From Paenibacillus qinlingensis (lineage in GTDB: Bacteria; Bacillota; Bacilli; Paenibacillales; NBRC-103111): a stretch of DNA of 64,000 bases. The stretch is from the NCBI RefSeq assembly GCF_013204845.1, contig NZ_JABMKY010000027.1, positions 61,355 through 125,354 on the forward strand. The letters run 5' to 3'. The notes under the pieces are model-generated. The model searched no databases, had not been told where the DNA came from, and was given only the letters and a program-made list of their open reading frames with translations. The translations under genes and the position numbers were made by a program. Positions 53,240 to 62,556 of the stretch are shown piece by piece (position 1 is the stretch's first letter; each line of letters starts with the position of its first letter).

Positions 53240-54322
53240 TTATCCCGCCACAACGTTATCCTCTGTGGATTGTTTGATTTGTTTGCTTCGCAGTTGCCCA
53301 CAAGCGGCATCAATGTCCGACCCGTGCTCCAAACGCACACTGCAAGAGATGCCTTGCTTCTTGAGCGTATCGTAGAAAGCGCGCACCGATTCGCGCTCAC
53401 TCCGCTGATATTGGCTGTGCTCATCCACCGGATTGTACGGAATCAAGTTCACATTCGCCAGCTGGCGGATATGCTGAATCAGCTCAGCTAGTTGAAGCGC
53501 ATGCTCTCTGCCATCGTTCACGTCTTTGAGCAAAATATACTCAAGCGTAATACGGCGATTCGTTTTTTCCAAGTAGTACTCAATCGCTTCCATCAACGTC
53601 TCGATCGGAATCGCTTTGTTGATTTTCATGATGCGTGTACGAAGCTCGTTCGTTGGCGCATGCAAGGAAATCGCTAGATTCACTTTCAAATCCGAGTCTG
53701 CAAACTCTCTAATTTTAGGAGCAAGACCACTCGTAGATACTGTGATGTGTCTAGCTGCAATATCCAAACCTTTCTGATCTTTCACGACGCGGATAAAATC
53801 AACCATATTCACGAAGTTGTCGAACGGTTCGCCAATTCCCATCACAACAATGTGGCTAACGCGCTCCGCATTGCCCATGGCGTCCAAATGAAATTGCACC
53901 TTCATAATTTGTTCCACGATTTCCGCGGCTGACAAATCACGGCTCTTGGCCAATAAGCCACTGGCACAGAAACTGCAGCCAATGTTACAACCCACTTGCG
54001 TCGTCACACAGACGGATAACCCGAATTTATGACGCATGAGGACCGTTTCGATCAAATTACCGTCCGATAGCTTGAACAGGAATTTCATCGTCCCGTCTGC
54101 CGACTCCTGCCGCGTGTGCTCATTCAAGGTATGAATAGCGAAATGCTCGCTTAACGTAGCCAAACAATCTTCTTTCACATCCGTCATTTCCGCGAACGAA
54201 GCGACCCGCTTGCGATACAGCCAGTCCCATACTTGCAGGGCGCGCGACTTTTTGTAGCCTTTTTCGGCCAGCCAAGCGACCAGTTGATCAAAAGTTAATC
54301 CATATATGGATGAAAGTTTCAT
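53240..54322 (-). CDS. rlmN: 23S rRNA (adenine-2503-C2)-methyltransferase RlmN
   Basis: 360 residues, radical-SAM enzyme. Cluster motif CNIGCSFC (CxxxCxxC), ribonucleotide/SAM motif GIGEPFDN, and C-terminal DIDAACGQL with the cysteine that carries the methyl intermediate. It methylates A2503 of 23S rRNA and A37 of some tRNAs. Not Cfr by its overall sequence. AGAGGATAACGGA precedes the ATG. Monocistronic. Confidence 0.97.
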   Translation of the reverse strand: MKLSSIYGLTFDQLVAWLAEKGYKKSRALQVWDWLYRKRVASFAEMTDVKEDCLATLSEHFAIHTLNEHTRQESADGTMKFLFKLSDGNLIETVLMRHKFGLSVCVTTQVGCNIGCSFCASGLLAKSRDLSAAEIVEQIMKVQFHLDAMGNAERVSHIVVMGIGEPFDNFVNMVDFIRVVKDQKGLDIAARHITVSTSGLAPKIREFADSDLKVNLAISLHAPTNELRTRIMKINKAIPIETLMEAIEYYLEKTNRRITLEYILLKDVNDGREHALQLAELIQHIRQLANVNLIPYNPVDEHSQYQRSERESVRAFYDTLKKQGISCSVRLEHGSDIDAACGQLRSKQIKQSTEDNVVAG

Positions 54323-54445
54323 TCCGTTATCCTCTTTTCAAGACTATCCGTGCAGTCCAGTTCTTCTAAGCAGCCGAAGCGTACCATCTAGTTCATATTG
54401 TGCCAAAAATCCTCCCTGAACACAAGGGAAGCCTATCATTTCCAT

Positions 54446-54480
54446 AAAGAAAAGGCACCTCCCATGCCGGGGGCACCTCT
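54446..54480 (-). terminator. Terminator of the YusV-like ATPase gene
   Basis: GGTGCCCCC and GGGAGGTGCC pair through two G-U pairs and one mismatch, followed by TTTTCTTT on the minus strand. Confidence 0.55.
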
Positions 54481-54502
54481 TTCACAGGCTCATCTAAGCT
54501 AA

Positions 54503-55348
54503 TCAAGCACTCGTTACTGCAACTTTACGTTCCTCTTCTGCCGCAACTTCATCATCCGATACCAAGCCATAAGGGATACAGAGCGGTACGCCGGCACGCT
54601 TATCCACGATGACATCGGCATGAATGGCGAACACGTCGAGCAGCATTTGTGGTGTTACGATATCCATAGGTGCGCCTTCATAGACGACATTCCCTGATTT
54701 AATCGCGATCAAATGGTCCGCATAACGCGTCGCATGGTTCAAATCATGCACAACCATGACGATTGTCGTATTATGACGCTCGTTGATTTCCTTCAACAAA
54801 CAGAGGACCTCAAGCTGATGCGCCATGTCCAAATAAGTTGTTGGCTCATCCAAGAACAACATATCCGTCTGCTGCGCTAACGCCATTGCGATCCAGACCC
54901 GTTGACGTTGACCACCTGACAGATGATCGATTGGACGATCCTTGAACGCTGTCATCCCCGTCACTTCGAACGCCCAGTTGATAATCTCACGATCGCTATT
55001 AGACATCTTCTGGAAACCGCGCTGATGCGGGAAACGGCCATATCCGACTAGTTCTTCAGCCGTAATGCCTTCCGGAGCGGATGGCGACTGTGGTAGAATC
55101 GCTAATTTCTTCGCAATTTCTTTCGTCGATTGATGATGTATGGAATGCCCGTCTAGGAATACGGTCCCTTCTGTCGGCTTCAATAGTCGCGACATAGCCT
55201 TCAAAATCGTTGATTTCCCCGAGCCATTGGCACCGACTAATGCGGTGATCTTGCCCGTTGGAATCTCGATGCTCAAATCATTGATAATTTTCAATTTATC
55301 GTAAGAAACATGTAGTTGTTCGGTATATATTCTCGTCGCTATTGCCAT
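54503..55348 (-). CDS. yusV: Stand-alone iron-siderophore ABC ATPase (YusV/FecE-like)
   Basis: 281 residues. Walker A GANGSGKST, signature LSGGQRQR, Walker B MLFLDEPTTYLD, H-loop VVHD. It belongs to the FecE/FhuC class that powers ferric siderophore import. No permease lies beside it in the same direction, so it probably serves several importers as YusV does in Bacillus. Start at ATG 55348 (AAAGGGG upstream). The promoter is covered by a perfect Fur box. Confidence 0.88.
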   Translation of the reverse strand: MAIATRIYTEQLHVSYDKLKIINDLSIEIPTGKITALVGANGSGKSTILKAMSRLLKPTEGTVFLDGHSIHHQSTKEIAKKLAILPQSPSAPEGITAEELVGYGRFPHQRGFQKMSNSDREIINWAFEVTGMTAFKDRPIDHLSGGQRQRVWIAMALAQQTDMLFLDEPTTYLDMAHQLEVLCLLKEINERHNTTIVMVVHDLNHATRYADHLIAIKSGNVVYEGAPMDIVTPQMLLDVFAIHADVIVDKRAGVPLCIPYGLVSDDEVAAEEERKVAVTSA

Positions 55349-55418
55349 GAGAAACATCCCCTTTTCCAATATGTATATAGGATTGAATAATTCAATAATT
55401 TTTCTCCATTAACTAAAA

Positions 55419-55447
55419 ATGATAATCATTATCAATGAAAATGTCAA
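55419..55447 (-). promoter_or_regulatory. Fur box over the yusV-like promoter
   Basis: TGATAATCATTATCA (55420-55434) is a perfect 7-1-7 Fur site. The promoter TTGACA (55447-55442), 17-bp spacer, TATCAT (55424-55419) overlaps it completely. Confidence 0.88.
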
Positions 55448-55464
55448 GCTTTTTCATACAAAAA

Positions 55465-55486
55465 TAGGATGCCCGAAGGCATCCTA
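55465..55486 (-). terminator. Terminator upstream of the MCP stop end / before the ATPase promoter
   Basis: TAGGATGCC-CGAA-GGCATCCTA, with TTTTTG on the minus strand. It ends the MCP transcript before the Fur-controlled promoter. Confidence 0.88.
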
Positions 55487-55508
55487 CTTCTTCCACCTGT
55501 TTGGAGTC

Positions 55509-57293
55509 TTACACTTTAAACCTAGCCACAGCCAATTGCAGCTCATTGGACATCCCGTTTAGTTCGTTAGCCGTCCTGGCAACTTCCGAAATCGTCGCTA
55601 GTTGGTTCTCCGTTGCTGCCGCGACGGCTTGGGTAAGCTCCGTTGTCATCCGAGTTAACGATGCCATTTCCACGATTCCCGCCAGTACTTCCTCGGAGCT
55701 TGCTGACATTTGCTCCGAAACGGCAGAGACATCGGTCATCTGATCGACAACCTCCTGCACCGTGCCGGAAAGGTCCTTGAACGTACCATCCGTTTGTTCA
55801 ACAACAGCCTGCATAGCCTCCACTTCTCCAAGGCCGCGATCCATCGCGACAACAGCAGCTCCCGTCTCATGTTGGACACGCTCAACGAGCTCTGCAATAC
55901 GCTCTGTCGCCAGTCGCGATTGATCCGCAAGCTTGCGAATTTCCGTGGAAACGACGACGAAACCTTTGCCGTGCTCGCCTGCTCTCGCTGCCTCAATGGA
56001 GGCATTCAGTGCAAGCAAATTTGTTTGTCTCGTCACTTGCGTAATGAGGACTGTGATCTCTCCGATTTCCTCAGACATCGACTTCAAGCTCTGAATCGCT
56101 TGTACCGCCTGTTGTACGGAGTGCAGGGCTTCCGATATTTGCAGCATACTCTGCCCCATCCGCGCATTGCCTTCGCTCGTATGAGCGCGTGCATGGCCTG
56201 ATATGTCCGTGGCATGACCTGCAGATTCCGCTACGCGTTGAATACCGACAGCCATCTCATTCATGGCATGACTGCTTTCCTCTGTGCCTTGACGCTGCTG
56301 CTCCGAATGAGAAGCAAGCTGGCCCATCATTTGCGAGACAGACGCTGTAGATTGGCTAGTCTGCTGAGCACCCGTTTGCAGCGATTCCGATGCCGCCGAA
56401 ACCTGCTGTGCGGCTTGCGCGATCTGAACGATGAGGCCGCGAAGGTTCCCGACCATATCCTTCAAGTGATTGCCCAATACACCCAATTCATCACGGCTCT
56501 TGCTTTTGACCAGCGATGCATCCGATAAATCCCCTGCTGCTGCCGACTGTGCCAGCTTCAATAATGGGGTAATCTGACGCAGATACAGTCGGACAATGAA
56601 GACGATGAAAAGGGTCCCGATCACAATGGCGATTAAACCTGTCCATATCGATTGGAGCGTATATTTATTCATCTGTGTCTGCAAAACGCCATAATCGAAA
56701 TCTAATCCAACGAAAGCAACAAGTTTGCCATTCTGATCTCGAATCGTACTCACCGCACTTACCCAAGTTCCTAATGTATCTTTGTAGACTCCCGTGATCC
56801 CGAAACCTGTTTTCTCTGCTTCCTTAAGCGCTGTGAGCAACTCAGGAACAGGTGCATATGGATCTGCTGGTTTCTCATCGACATATAGCTCTGCATTGGA
56901 TAACAAATTCAGAAGAGCTGGCTTTCCCTCCAATGTTGTCCATTCCGGGTAAAATAAGTAGGCATTTTCGACCAACTCCCCTTGAGCGACACGGTCCATA
57001 TCCTCCTGTACGTTCATAACAGCAGGTTCATACTTATAAGCTTCTTTATTTTTCTTTAATTCTTCCTTTGATTTCTCAATGTAATCTATTTTCTGCGTGA
57101 GGGGAGCGTGGAAAATCCCTTCAAGTGCGATCAAGTTATCTGACATTTGCTGCCTATGCTGTTGATAGGAAACGAAGGTAAGTAACACGCAAAGTACAAT
57201 ATAGCAGGCGGCTGTCCAAGCTGAAATTTTGAAAGAAAGTGATCGAAAAAACCTTACAGATGTTTGCTTGCCTTGTGATTTAGCTTGTGACAT
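55509..57293 (-). CDS. Methyl-accepting chemotaxis protein
   Basis: 594 residues. Membrane segment ~18-38, extracellular Cache-type sensor ~40-215, membrane segment ~215-235, HAMP ~240-292, signalling coiled coil ~320-594 with hairpin tip NLLALNASIEAARAGEHGKG and FVVVSTEIRKLADQ. Transmits an extracellular chemical signal to CheW/CheA. GGAGG is 14 nt before ATG 57293 but only 5 nt before the in-frame TTG 57302, so the TTG may be used. It lies among iron genes, but the ligand is unknown. Confidence 0.93.
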   Translation of the reverse strand: MSQAKSQGKQTSVRFFRSLSFKISAWTAACYIVLCVLLTFVSYQQHRQQMSDNLIALEGIFHAPLTQKIDYIEKSKEELKKNKEAYKYEPAVMNVQEDMDRVAQGELVENAYLFYPEWTTLEGKPALLNLLSNAELYVDEKPADPYAPVPELLTALKEAEKTGFGITGVYKDTLGTWVSAVSTIRDQNGKLVAFVGLDFDYGVLQTQMNKYTLQSIWTGLIAIVIGTLFIVFIVRLYLRQITPLLKLAQSAAAGDLSDASLVKSKSRDELGVLGNHLKDMVGNLRGLIVQIAQAAQQVSAASESLQTGAQQTSQSTASVSQMMGQLASHSEQQRQGTEESSHAMNEMAVGIQRVAESAGHATDISGHARAHTSEGNARMGQSMLQISEALHSVQQAVQAIQSLKSMSEEIGEITVLITQVTRQTNLLALNASIEAARAGEHGKGFVVVSTEIRKLADQSRLATERIAELVERVQHETGAAVVAMDRGLGEVEAMQAVVEQTDGTFKDLSGTVQEVVDQMTDVSAVSEQMSASSEEVLAGIVEMASLTRMTTELTQAVAAATENQLATISEVARTANELNGMSNELQLAVARFKV

Positions 57294-57463
57294 GATTAAC
57301 AAAAACACCTCCAGAATTGTACCGCACACCCGTTTAGTACATATAGGTCATACAGGCTAGTCTTCTAGATTTCGACAAAGTTTTTAGAAACCCTTCCCAA
57401 TTTTATTTAGAATTTGTTGTGAGATTTGTGTTGAGGATTATAGATAAAAGGAGTTGTAGGACC

Positions 57464-58132
57464 ATGCCGGCGATACGAGCACTTATTTTTGATTTTGACG
57501 GTACGATTCTGGATACGGAAACAGCTTGGTATGAGGCGTTCAGGGAAGCTTATCTGGAACATGAGGTGGAGTTGACTTTGGAGATGTACGGACAGTGCAT
57601 CGGGACGTCTTTGCATGTTTTTGACCCCTATGAATATTTGATCACGGAGCTGAAGTTGCCGCTGGATCGGAATGCATTTCGGGATAACGTACATGGTCGA
57701 CACAGTGAAAAAATGGCACACGAAGGCATTCGCCCAGGCATTCTTGCTTATTTAACTGCGGCCAAAGAACTAGGCCTGCGCATTGGGTTAGCCTCCAGCT
57801 CCAAGCGAGCTTGGATCGAGACGTATCTGGCACAGCTGGGGATCGGTGATTATTTTGAGACGATTCGCACCGCAGAAGATGTCGCTTTGGTGAAGCCACA
57901 TCCCGAGCTATATCAGCTTGCGTTGAAAGACCTCGGCGTACAGCCGGATGAAGCGATAGCGATCGAGGATTCACCGAACGGTGCTCGCGCGGCGGCAGCC
58001 GCAGGTATGCACTATATCGTGGTGCCTAACCCGGTTACGAAGTTCCTCTCTTTTGACGGAGAGCCGCGTACAGTAGGGACTTTGGAGGAATTGTCGCTGA
58101 AAGCTTTGCTGGAGGCAGTATTACAAAAATAA
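57464..58132 (+). CDS. HAD-superfamily phosphatase (beta-phosphoglucomutase-like)
   Basis: 222 residues. HAD motifs: nucleophile D10 and acid D12 in FDFDGTILD, Ser in ASSSK, Lys in VKPHPELY, and acidic motif IEDSPNG. A four-helix cap lies between residues ~15 and ~80. Dephosphorylates or isomerises small phosphosugars or nucleotides. AAAAGGAG precedes the ATG. It is 31 bp upstream of the AraC gene and may be co-transcribed. Confidence 0.92.
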   Translation: MPAIRALIFDFDGTILDTETAWYEAFREAYLEHEVELTLEMYGQCIGTSLHVFDPYEYLITELKLPLDRNAFRDNVHGRHSEKMAHEGIRPGILAYLTAAKELGLRIGLASSSKRAWIETYLAQLGIGDYFETIRTAEDVALVKPHPELYQLALKDLGVQPDEAIAIEDSPNGARAAAAAGMHYIVVPNPVTKFLSFDGEPRTVGTLEELSLKALLEAVLQK

Positions 58133-58163
58133 GACATAAATAGCCATTGTGGGAGGACTGACC

Positions 58164-59705
58164 ATGATTTCATTACAGGGAACCCTGCCGGTATTACGAT
58201 ATATCGAGACGAAGGAACACGATGTTGAGGGTGAAACAGAATATCAGATTGATTCCTCTAGCCAGCACCGGTTCGGCATATGCACTCAGTCTGATTTAAG
58301 CGCTTCGATAGGCCAATCGGGAGAGGAAGCGCTGGAAGTCTTGGTCGGAGAGCTATTCTATATCCCTGCGGGTCTCACCTTTTCCCTAATACCCTCTTCC
58401 TCCTCCGGCACGAAGGTCACCTTCATTGTTTTCGATGCAGGTAAGGAATACAAGCCTTTTGGCTTACTACCTACTGGCCTTCAAAGCTTTCGCATGCCTC
58501 AAATGAAAAATTGGCTTGCTGAATTTATTCATCATGATCAAGACAGCCCTTTGTCAGAGTACTTTCAGCTCCAGTCGCGACTTTACGCCCTCGCGTCGGC
58601 GTTTATGAAGGCGTTGCAGCAGCCTCCTTCACGTGAGGAAGCTGCGCTGACCAATTATGTTGAGCACACACGTCGGCATATTCTCAACAATTATGATTCT
58701 GTGCTCGACATGGAAGCGTTGGCGAGAAATTCAGGATCTGGTTCCAGCCGATTCTATCGAACATTTCGCAAACATACAGGACTTAGCCCGCATAAATTTG
58801 TAACAACGACTAGGCTCAGCGCCTCACTTCGTTTGCTTGCGGATAGCAACGTCAGTGTGATGGAAGCCGCTCATTCCATCGGATATTCGGATGAATTTTA
58901 TTTCAGTCGTCTATTCAAGAAACAGATGGGGATCACTCCAACGGAGTTCGCCACGCGCGCGCAAGTATCTATTGCCAGTCTTAGTCCTATTTTTTCGGGG
59001 GATCTAGCTGTGCTGGGACTTACACCACGTATTTCTCTCAAGAAGGATTGGGACTTAGAAACCGAGCACCTCGATCGCTATTTGCAAGAAATCAGACTCT
59101 GTCAGCCTGATCATATCCTCACAGGTCCTCTGTCCGATTACCTGCTGGATGCCTTGCGCCAAATTGCACCGGTTTCTGTGTATCACTGGTTCCAATACTC
59201 ATGGAGGCAGCGGCTAGTTGAATTCGGGCAGCTTCTCGGCTTGGAACGCCTCGCTGAGCGTTGGTTAGCAGACTTTAATCGCAAAATAGCAAATGCCCAG
59301 CAGCATGTTGCGGAGAAATATCCGCTGGCCCCCTATCTCATTGTCGGCGTGCGTGAAGGCATCTTACGGCTGCACGGAAAACAGATTAGGAAATTTACGG
59401 ATTTATTTTATGATGAGCTGCAATTTAAACCGTCTGTAGGTGCAGGTAGCTATGGCTTCAAGGATATGATCTCGCTGCAAGAGCTATCTGATATGGATAG
59501 TGATCATGTCCTCTTTATCATTGAATATCCAGCTTCAGAGGCATATTGCTTACAATTAGAAGCTCAATGGAAACAGCTTCCAAGTAATCAAAGGGCTGGC
59601 GAGCGACGCTGCATGTTCATCTACTTGGGAGAGCCCTTCCTCTATAATGCCGCGATGCATGAAGCTTTGGTTGATCAAACAGTTAATCAGCTGCTTACAA
59701 AATAA
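58164..59705 (+). CDS. AraC regulator fused to a siderophore-binding domain (Btr-like)
   Basis: 513 residues in three parts: cupin-like N-terminus (~1-150), AraC double HTH (~165-265; MEALARNSGSGSSRFYRTFR and FYFSRLFKKQMGITPTEF), and a C-terminal periplasmic-binding-protein fold (~275-513) like FeuA/FecB. This matches Bacillus Btr, which binds ferri-siderophore in the cytoplasm and activates the uptake operon. GGAGG lies 7 nt before the ATG. It sits just upstream of a YclNOPQ-like operon, its likely target. Confidence 0.88.
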   Translation: MISLQGTLPVLRYIETKEHDVEGETEYQIDSSSQHRFGICTQSDLSASIGQSGEEALEVLVGELFYIPAGLTFSLIPSSSSGTKVTFIVFDAGKEYKPFGLLPTGLQSFRMPQMKNWLAEFIHHDQDSPLSEYFQLQSRLYALASAFMKALQQPPSREEAALTNYVEHTRRHILNNYDSVLDMEALARNSGSGSSRFYRTFRKHTGLSPHKFVTTTRLSASLRLLADSNVSVMEAAHSIGYSDEFYFSRLFKKQMGITPTEFATRAQVSIASLSPIFSGDLAVLGLTPRISLKKDWDLETEHLDRYLQEIRLCQPDHILTGPLSDYLLDALRQIAPVSVYHWFQYSWRQRLVEFGQLLGLERLAERWLADFNRKIANAQQHVAEKYPLAPYLIVGVREGILRLHGKQIRKFTDLFYDELQFKPSVGAGSYGFKDMISLQELSDMDSDHVLFIIEYPASEAYCLQLEAQWKQLPSNQRAGERRCMFIYLGEPFLYNAAMHEALVDQTVNQLLTK

Positions 59706-59788
59706 ACGGCTAAGTCGTCACTTAATAGGTGAGTGCGTTTACGGAGAAATAGAGCCGACTCATTGAGTTTACACCGAAAAGTCCATGA

Positions 59789-59825
59789 AGAAATCGAAAT
59801 GTCCATTCCGGTTTCTTTTTTTTTG
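59789..59825 (+). terminator. Terminator of the Btr-like gene
   Basis: AGAAATCG pairs with CGGTTTCT, followed by a long T-run. Confidence 0.8.
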
Positions 59826-59847
59826 TGTAAAATAAGGACTTGCTAGT

Positions 59848-59866
59848 GAAAATGATTCTCATTATT
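59848..59866 (+). promoter_or_regulatory. Fur box of the YclNOPQ-like operon
   Basis: GAAAATGATTCTCATTATT matches the 19-bp Fur consensus at 15 positions. It lies 20 bp before the first start codon. Confidence 0.8.
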
Positions 59867-59886
59867 AAATGGAAAGTGACACTAAC

Positions 59887-60837
59887 ATGAAAATCAGCTA
59901 TTTGTGGGCACTGCTTCTCGTCTTATCTTTCTTGTCGCTTTTCGTCGGTGTAGCGAATATCCGTCTGTGGGATATCTTCCACCTGACAGCAGCTCAACAA
60001 GAAGTGCTCTGGATCAGTCGTATCCCTCGACTCCTTAGTATTCTTATCGCCGGTGTAGGTATGAGCGTTATCGGCCTGATTATGCAACAATTAGCCCGTA
60101 ATAAGTTCGTTTCACCTACCACCGCAGGCACGGCCGATTCAGCAAGCTTGGGCATTCTGGTTGCGATGCTGCTTTTTCCAGGGGCCACACCGCTAGTTAA
60201 GGTACTTGTAGCCTTCGTGTTCGCACTGCTGGGAACAATGCTGTTCATGCGAATCTTGCGTGTACTTAGATTTCGCGATCCGATCTTGATCGCCTTGGTC
60301 GGTCTAATGTTCGGAGGAATCATCGGGAGTGTCACGGTCTTCCTCGCATTGAAATACGACATGATGCAGAGTGTGTCCAGCTGGCTTCATGGCGATTTCT
60401 CCGTTGTGCTAAAAGGAAGATACGAACTGCTCTATGTCAGCGTACCGATCATTGCGCTGGCTTATGTGTATGCCAACCGTTTCACCATCGTCGGCATGGG
60501 AGAAGACTTCTCTGTCAATCTGGGTCTTAACTTCCGGCACATCATGCAGGTAGGTCTAGTCATTGTAGCGCTCGTTTCGGCGGTTATCCTGTTAACCGTG
60601 GGCTCCTTACCTTTTCTAGGACTTATCATTCCGAACATCGTTTCCCTCTATAAAGGGGATAACCTGCGAAATAGCCTCTCTCATACGGCTTTATTAGGGG
60701 CTGTTTTCGTACTGGCTTGCGATATTCTCGGGCGCGTGATCATTTATCCGTTCGAGATTTCCGTGGGACTGATGGCAGGTTTGTTCGGGAGTGCGATTTT
60801 CCTCTATCTGTTAGTGAGGAGGAAGCCGCATGCGTGA
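59887..60837 (+). CDS. yclN: Ferric siderophore permease, YclN-like (FecCD family)
   Basis: 316 residues, eight to nine hydrophobic segments, FecCD fold. Contains ISRIPRLLSILIAGVGMSVI and ARNKFVSPTTAGTADSASLG, which fit the YclN/petrobactin-type subgroup. First gene of a Fur-controlled operon. Start at ATG 59887 (GGAAAGTGA upstream); the in-frame ATG at 59869 has no ribosome site. Overlaps the next gene by eight bases. Confidence 0.9.
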   Translation: MKISYLWALLLVLSFLSLFVGVANIRLWDIFHLTAAQQEVLWISRIPRLLSILIAGVGMSVIGLIMQQLARNKFVSPTTAGTADSASLGILVAMLLFPGATPLVKVLVAFVFALLGTMLFMRILRVLRFRDPILIALVGLMFGGIIGSVTVFLALKYDMMQSVSSWLHGDFSVVLKGRYELLYVSVPIIALAYVYANRFTIVGMGEDFSVNLGLNFRHIMQVGLVIVALVSAVILLTVGSLPFLGLIIPNIVSLYKGDNLRNSLSHTALLGAVFVLACDILGRVIIYPFEISVGLMAGLFGSAIFLYLLVRRKPHA

Positions 60838-61777
60838 TTCTCTGAAGCTTATCCTGCTGGCCGTTATCGCCATCTTCCTCATCACGGTCTTCCTGACCAT
60901 TGACGGCAGCGGAAATTGGGATTATGTGCTACCGCGCCGCGTGAAGAAGCTTTTGGCTTTCATTTTGACAGGTGCAGCTATCTCCATCTCGACCGTTGTC
61001 TTTCAAACGATGACGAACAATAAGATCCTGACGCCTAGCTTGATCGGGCTGGATGCGCTCTATCTGCTTATTCAGACGGTGATCGTATTTGTCTTTGGAT
61101 CCGCTGCTCTCACGTCTATGAGCAAGAACGTGCAGTTTTCACTAGCCGTCGGACTCATGGCCCTTTTTGCAGGCATGCTGTATCGCTTACTTTTTCAAAA
61201 AAATAGCACACCGCTCTACTTATTACTTCTCGTCGGAGTCATTTGCGGCACATTTTTCTCAAGTATTTCGTCCTTCCTGCAGCGCCTTCTCAATCCAAAT
61301 GAGTTCGCGGTCGTACAGGACAAAATGTTTGCAAGCTTCAACAACATGAACACCGATCTTTTGCTCACCGCTATTGTGCTGGTGGTGTTGATTCTCGGCT
61401 ATTTCTATCGCGATTTCGCATATTTGGATGTCCTCACCCTTGGCAAAGAGCATGCCATTAACTTAGGAGTCCCGTATCAACGGCTCACGAAGCGTTTATT
61501 CATCGCAGTCGCTCTGCTCGTCGCCATTTCCACGGCACTTGTTGGACCTGTCACTTTCCTAGGATTACTCGTGTCCAATATCACGTACCGCATGCTTCGC
61601 ACCTTCCGTCACAAGACCGTCGTTACGGCTACCGTACTCACTAGTATTTCAGCCTTAGTCGGCGGCCAGCTGGTCGTGGAGCGTGTGTTTACATTTTCGA
61701 CGACGCTCAGCGTCATTCTTAATTTTGTCGGCGGCCTCTACTTCCTCTACATGCTGCTGAAGGAGAATAAATCGTGA
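60830..61777 (+). CDS. yclO: Ferric siderophore permease, YclO-like (FecCD family)
   Basis: 315 residues, FecCD fold with eight to nine hydrophobic segments (VLPRRVKKLLAFILTGAAIS, NNKILTPSLIGLDALYLL). Second permease of the heterodimer; overlaps both neighbours (8 and 4 bases), so the operon is tightly coupled. Confidence 0.9.
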   Translation: MRDSLKLILLAVIAIFLITVFLTIDGSGNWDYVLPRRVKKLLAFILTGAAISISTVVFQTMTNNKILTPSLIGLDALYLLIQTVIVFVFGSAALTSMSKNVQFSLAVGLMALFAGMLYRLLFQKNSTPLYLLLLVGVICGTFFSSISSFLQRLLNPNEFAVVQDKMFASFNNMNTDLLLTAIVLVVLILGYFYRDFAYLDVLTLGKEHAINLGVPYQRLTKRLFIAVALLVAISTALVGPVTFLGLLVSNITYRMLRTFRHKTVVTATVLTSISALVGGQLVVERVFTFSTTLSVILNFVGGLYFLYMLLKENKS

Positions 61778-62532
61778 TCCAAGTAACGAATCTTACGAAG
61801 CAATATACGCACAACCACGGCATTCATCAGGTAACAACGACGATCGCGAAAGGCCAAATTACTTCCTTGATCGGTCCTAATGGTGCCGGCAAAAGCACGC
61901 TATTATCGGTCATCAGCCGCTTGCTGCCTCCCGACGAAGGTCATGTGCAGATCGATGGTTTAGATGTGGGGAAAACGCCCAGTAATCAGTTAGCTCGGAA
62001 AATCTCGATTCTGAAGCAAACAAATCATCTACAAGTGCGACTCACCATTCGTGACCTTGTGGAATTCGGCCGCTTCCCCTACTCCAAAGGTAGGCTGAAC
62101 GCAGAGGATAAACGCTTTGTCGAGGAATCAATTCAGTATATGGAGCTTGCGGACATGCAGCACAAATATCTCGACGAGCTCAGCGGAGGCCAACAACAAC
62201 GGGCTTTCATCGCTATGGTACTCGCGCAGGATACAGAGTATGTACTGCTCGATGAACCCCTAAACAATCTCGATATGAAGCATTCGGTGCAAATTATGAA
62301 GGTGCTGCGTAAGCTCGTAGATGATCTCGGTAAAACCGTTGTGCTCGTGCTCCATGACATTAATTTTGCCTCCTCGTACTCAGACCATATTATTGCCATG
62401 AAGGATGGGCGCATTGCGAAGAAAGGCACGACGGATGAAATGATGGATTCCGCGATTCTCAAGGAAATCTACGAGATGGATATCCCCATCACCGTCATTA
62501 ACGGCAAGAAAATTGGCATTTATTTTTCATAA
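61774..62532 (+). CDS. yclP: Ferric siderophore ABC ATPase, YclP-like
   Basis: 252 residues. Walker A GPNGAGKST, signature LSGGQQQR, Walker B VLLDEPLNNLD, H-loop VLHD. Powers the two permeases encoded just upstream. ATG overlaps the yclO stop by four bases. Confidence 0.92.
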   Translation: MIQVTNLTKQYTHNHGIHQVTTTIAKGQITSLIGPNGAGKSTLLSVISRLLPPDEGHVQIDGLDVGKTPSNQLARKISILKQTNHLQVRLTIRDLVEFGRFPYSKGRLNAEDKRFVEESIQYMELADMQHKYLDELSGGQQQRAFIAMVLAQDTEYVLLDEPLNNLDMKHSVQIMKVLRKLVDDLGKTVVLVLHDINFASSYSDHIIAMKDGRIAKKGTTDEMMDSAILKEIYEMDIPITVINGKKIGIYFS

Positions 62533-62556
62533 AACTAAACCTAGGAGTGATCTATT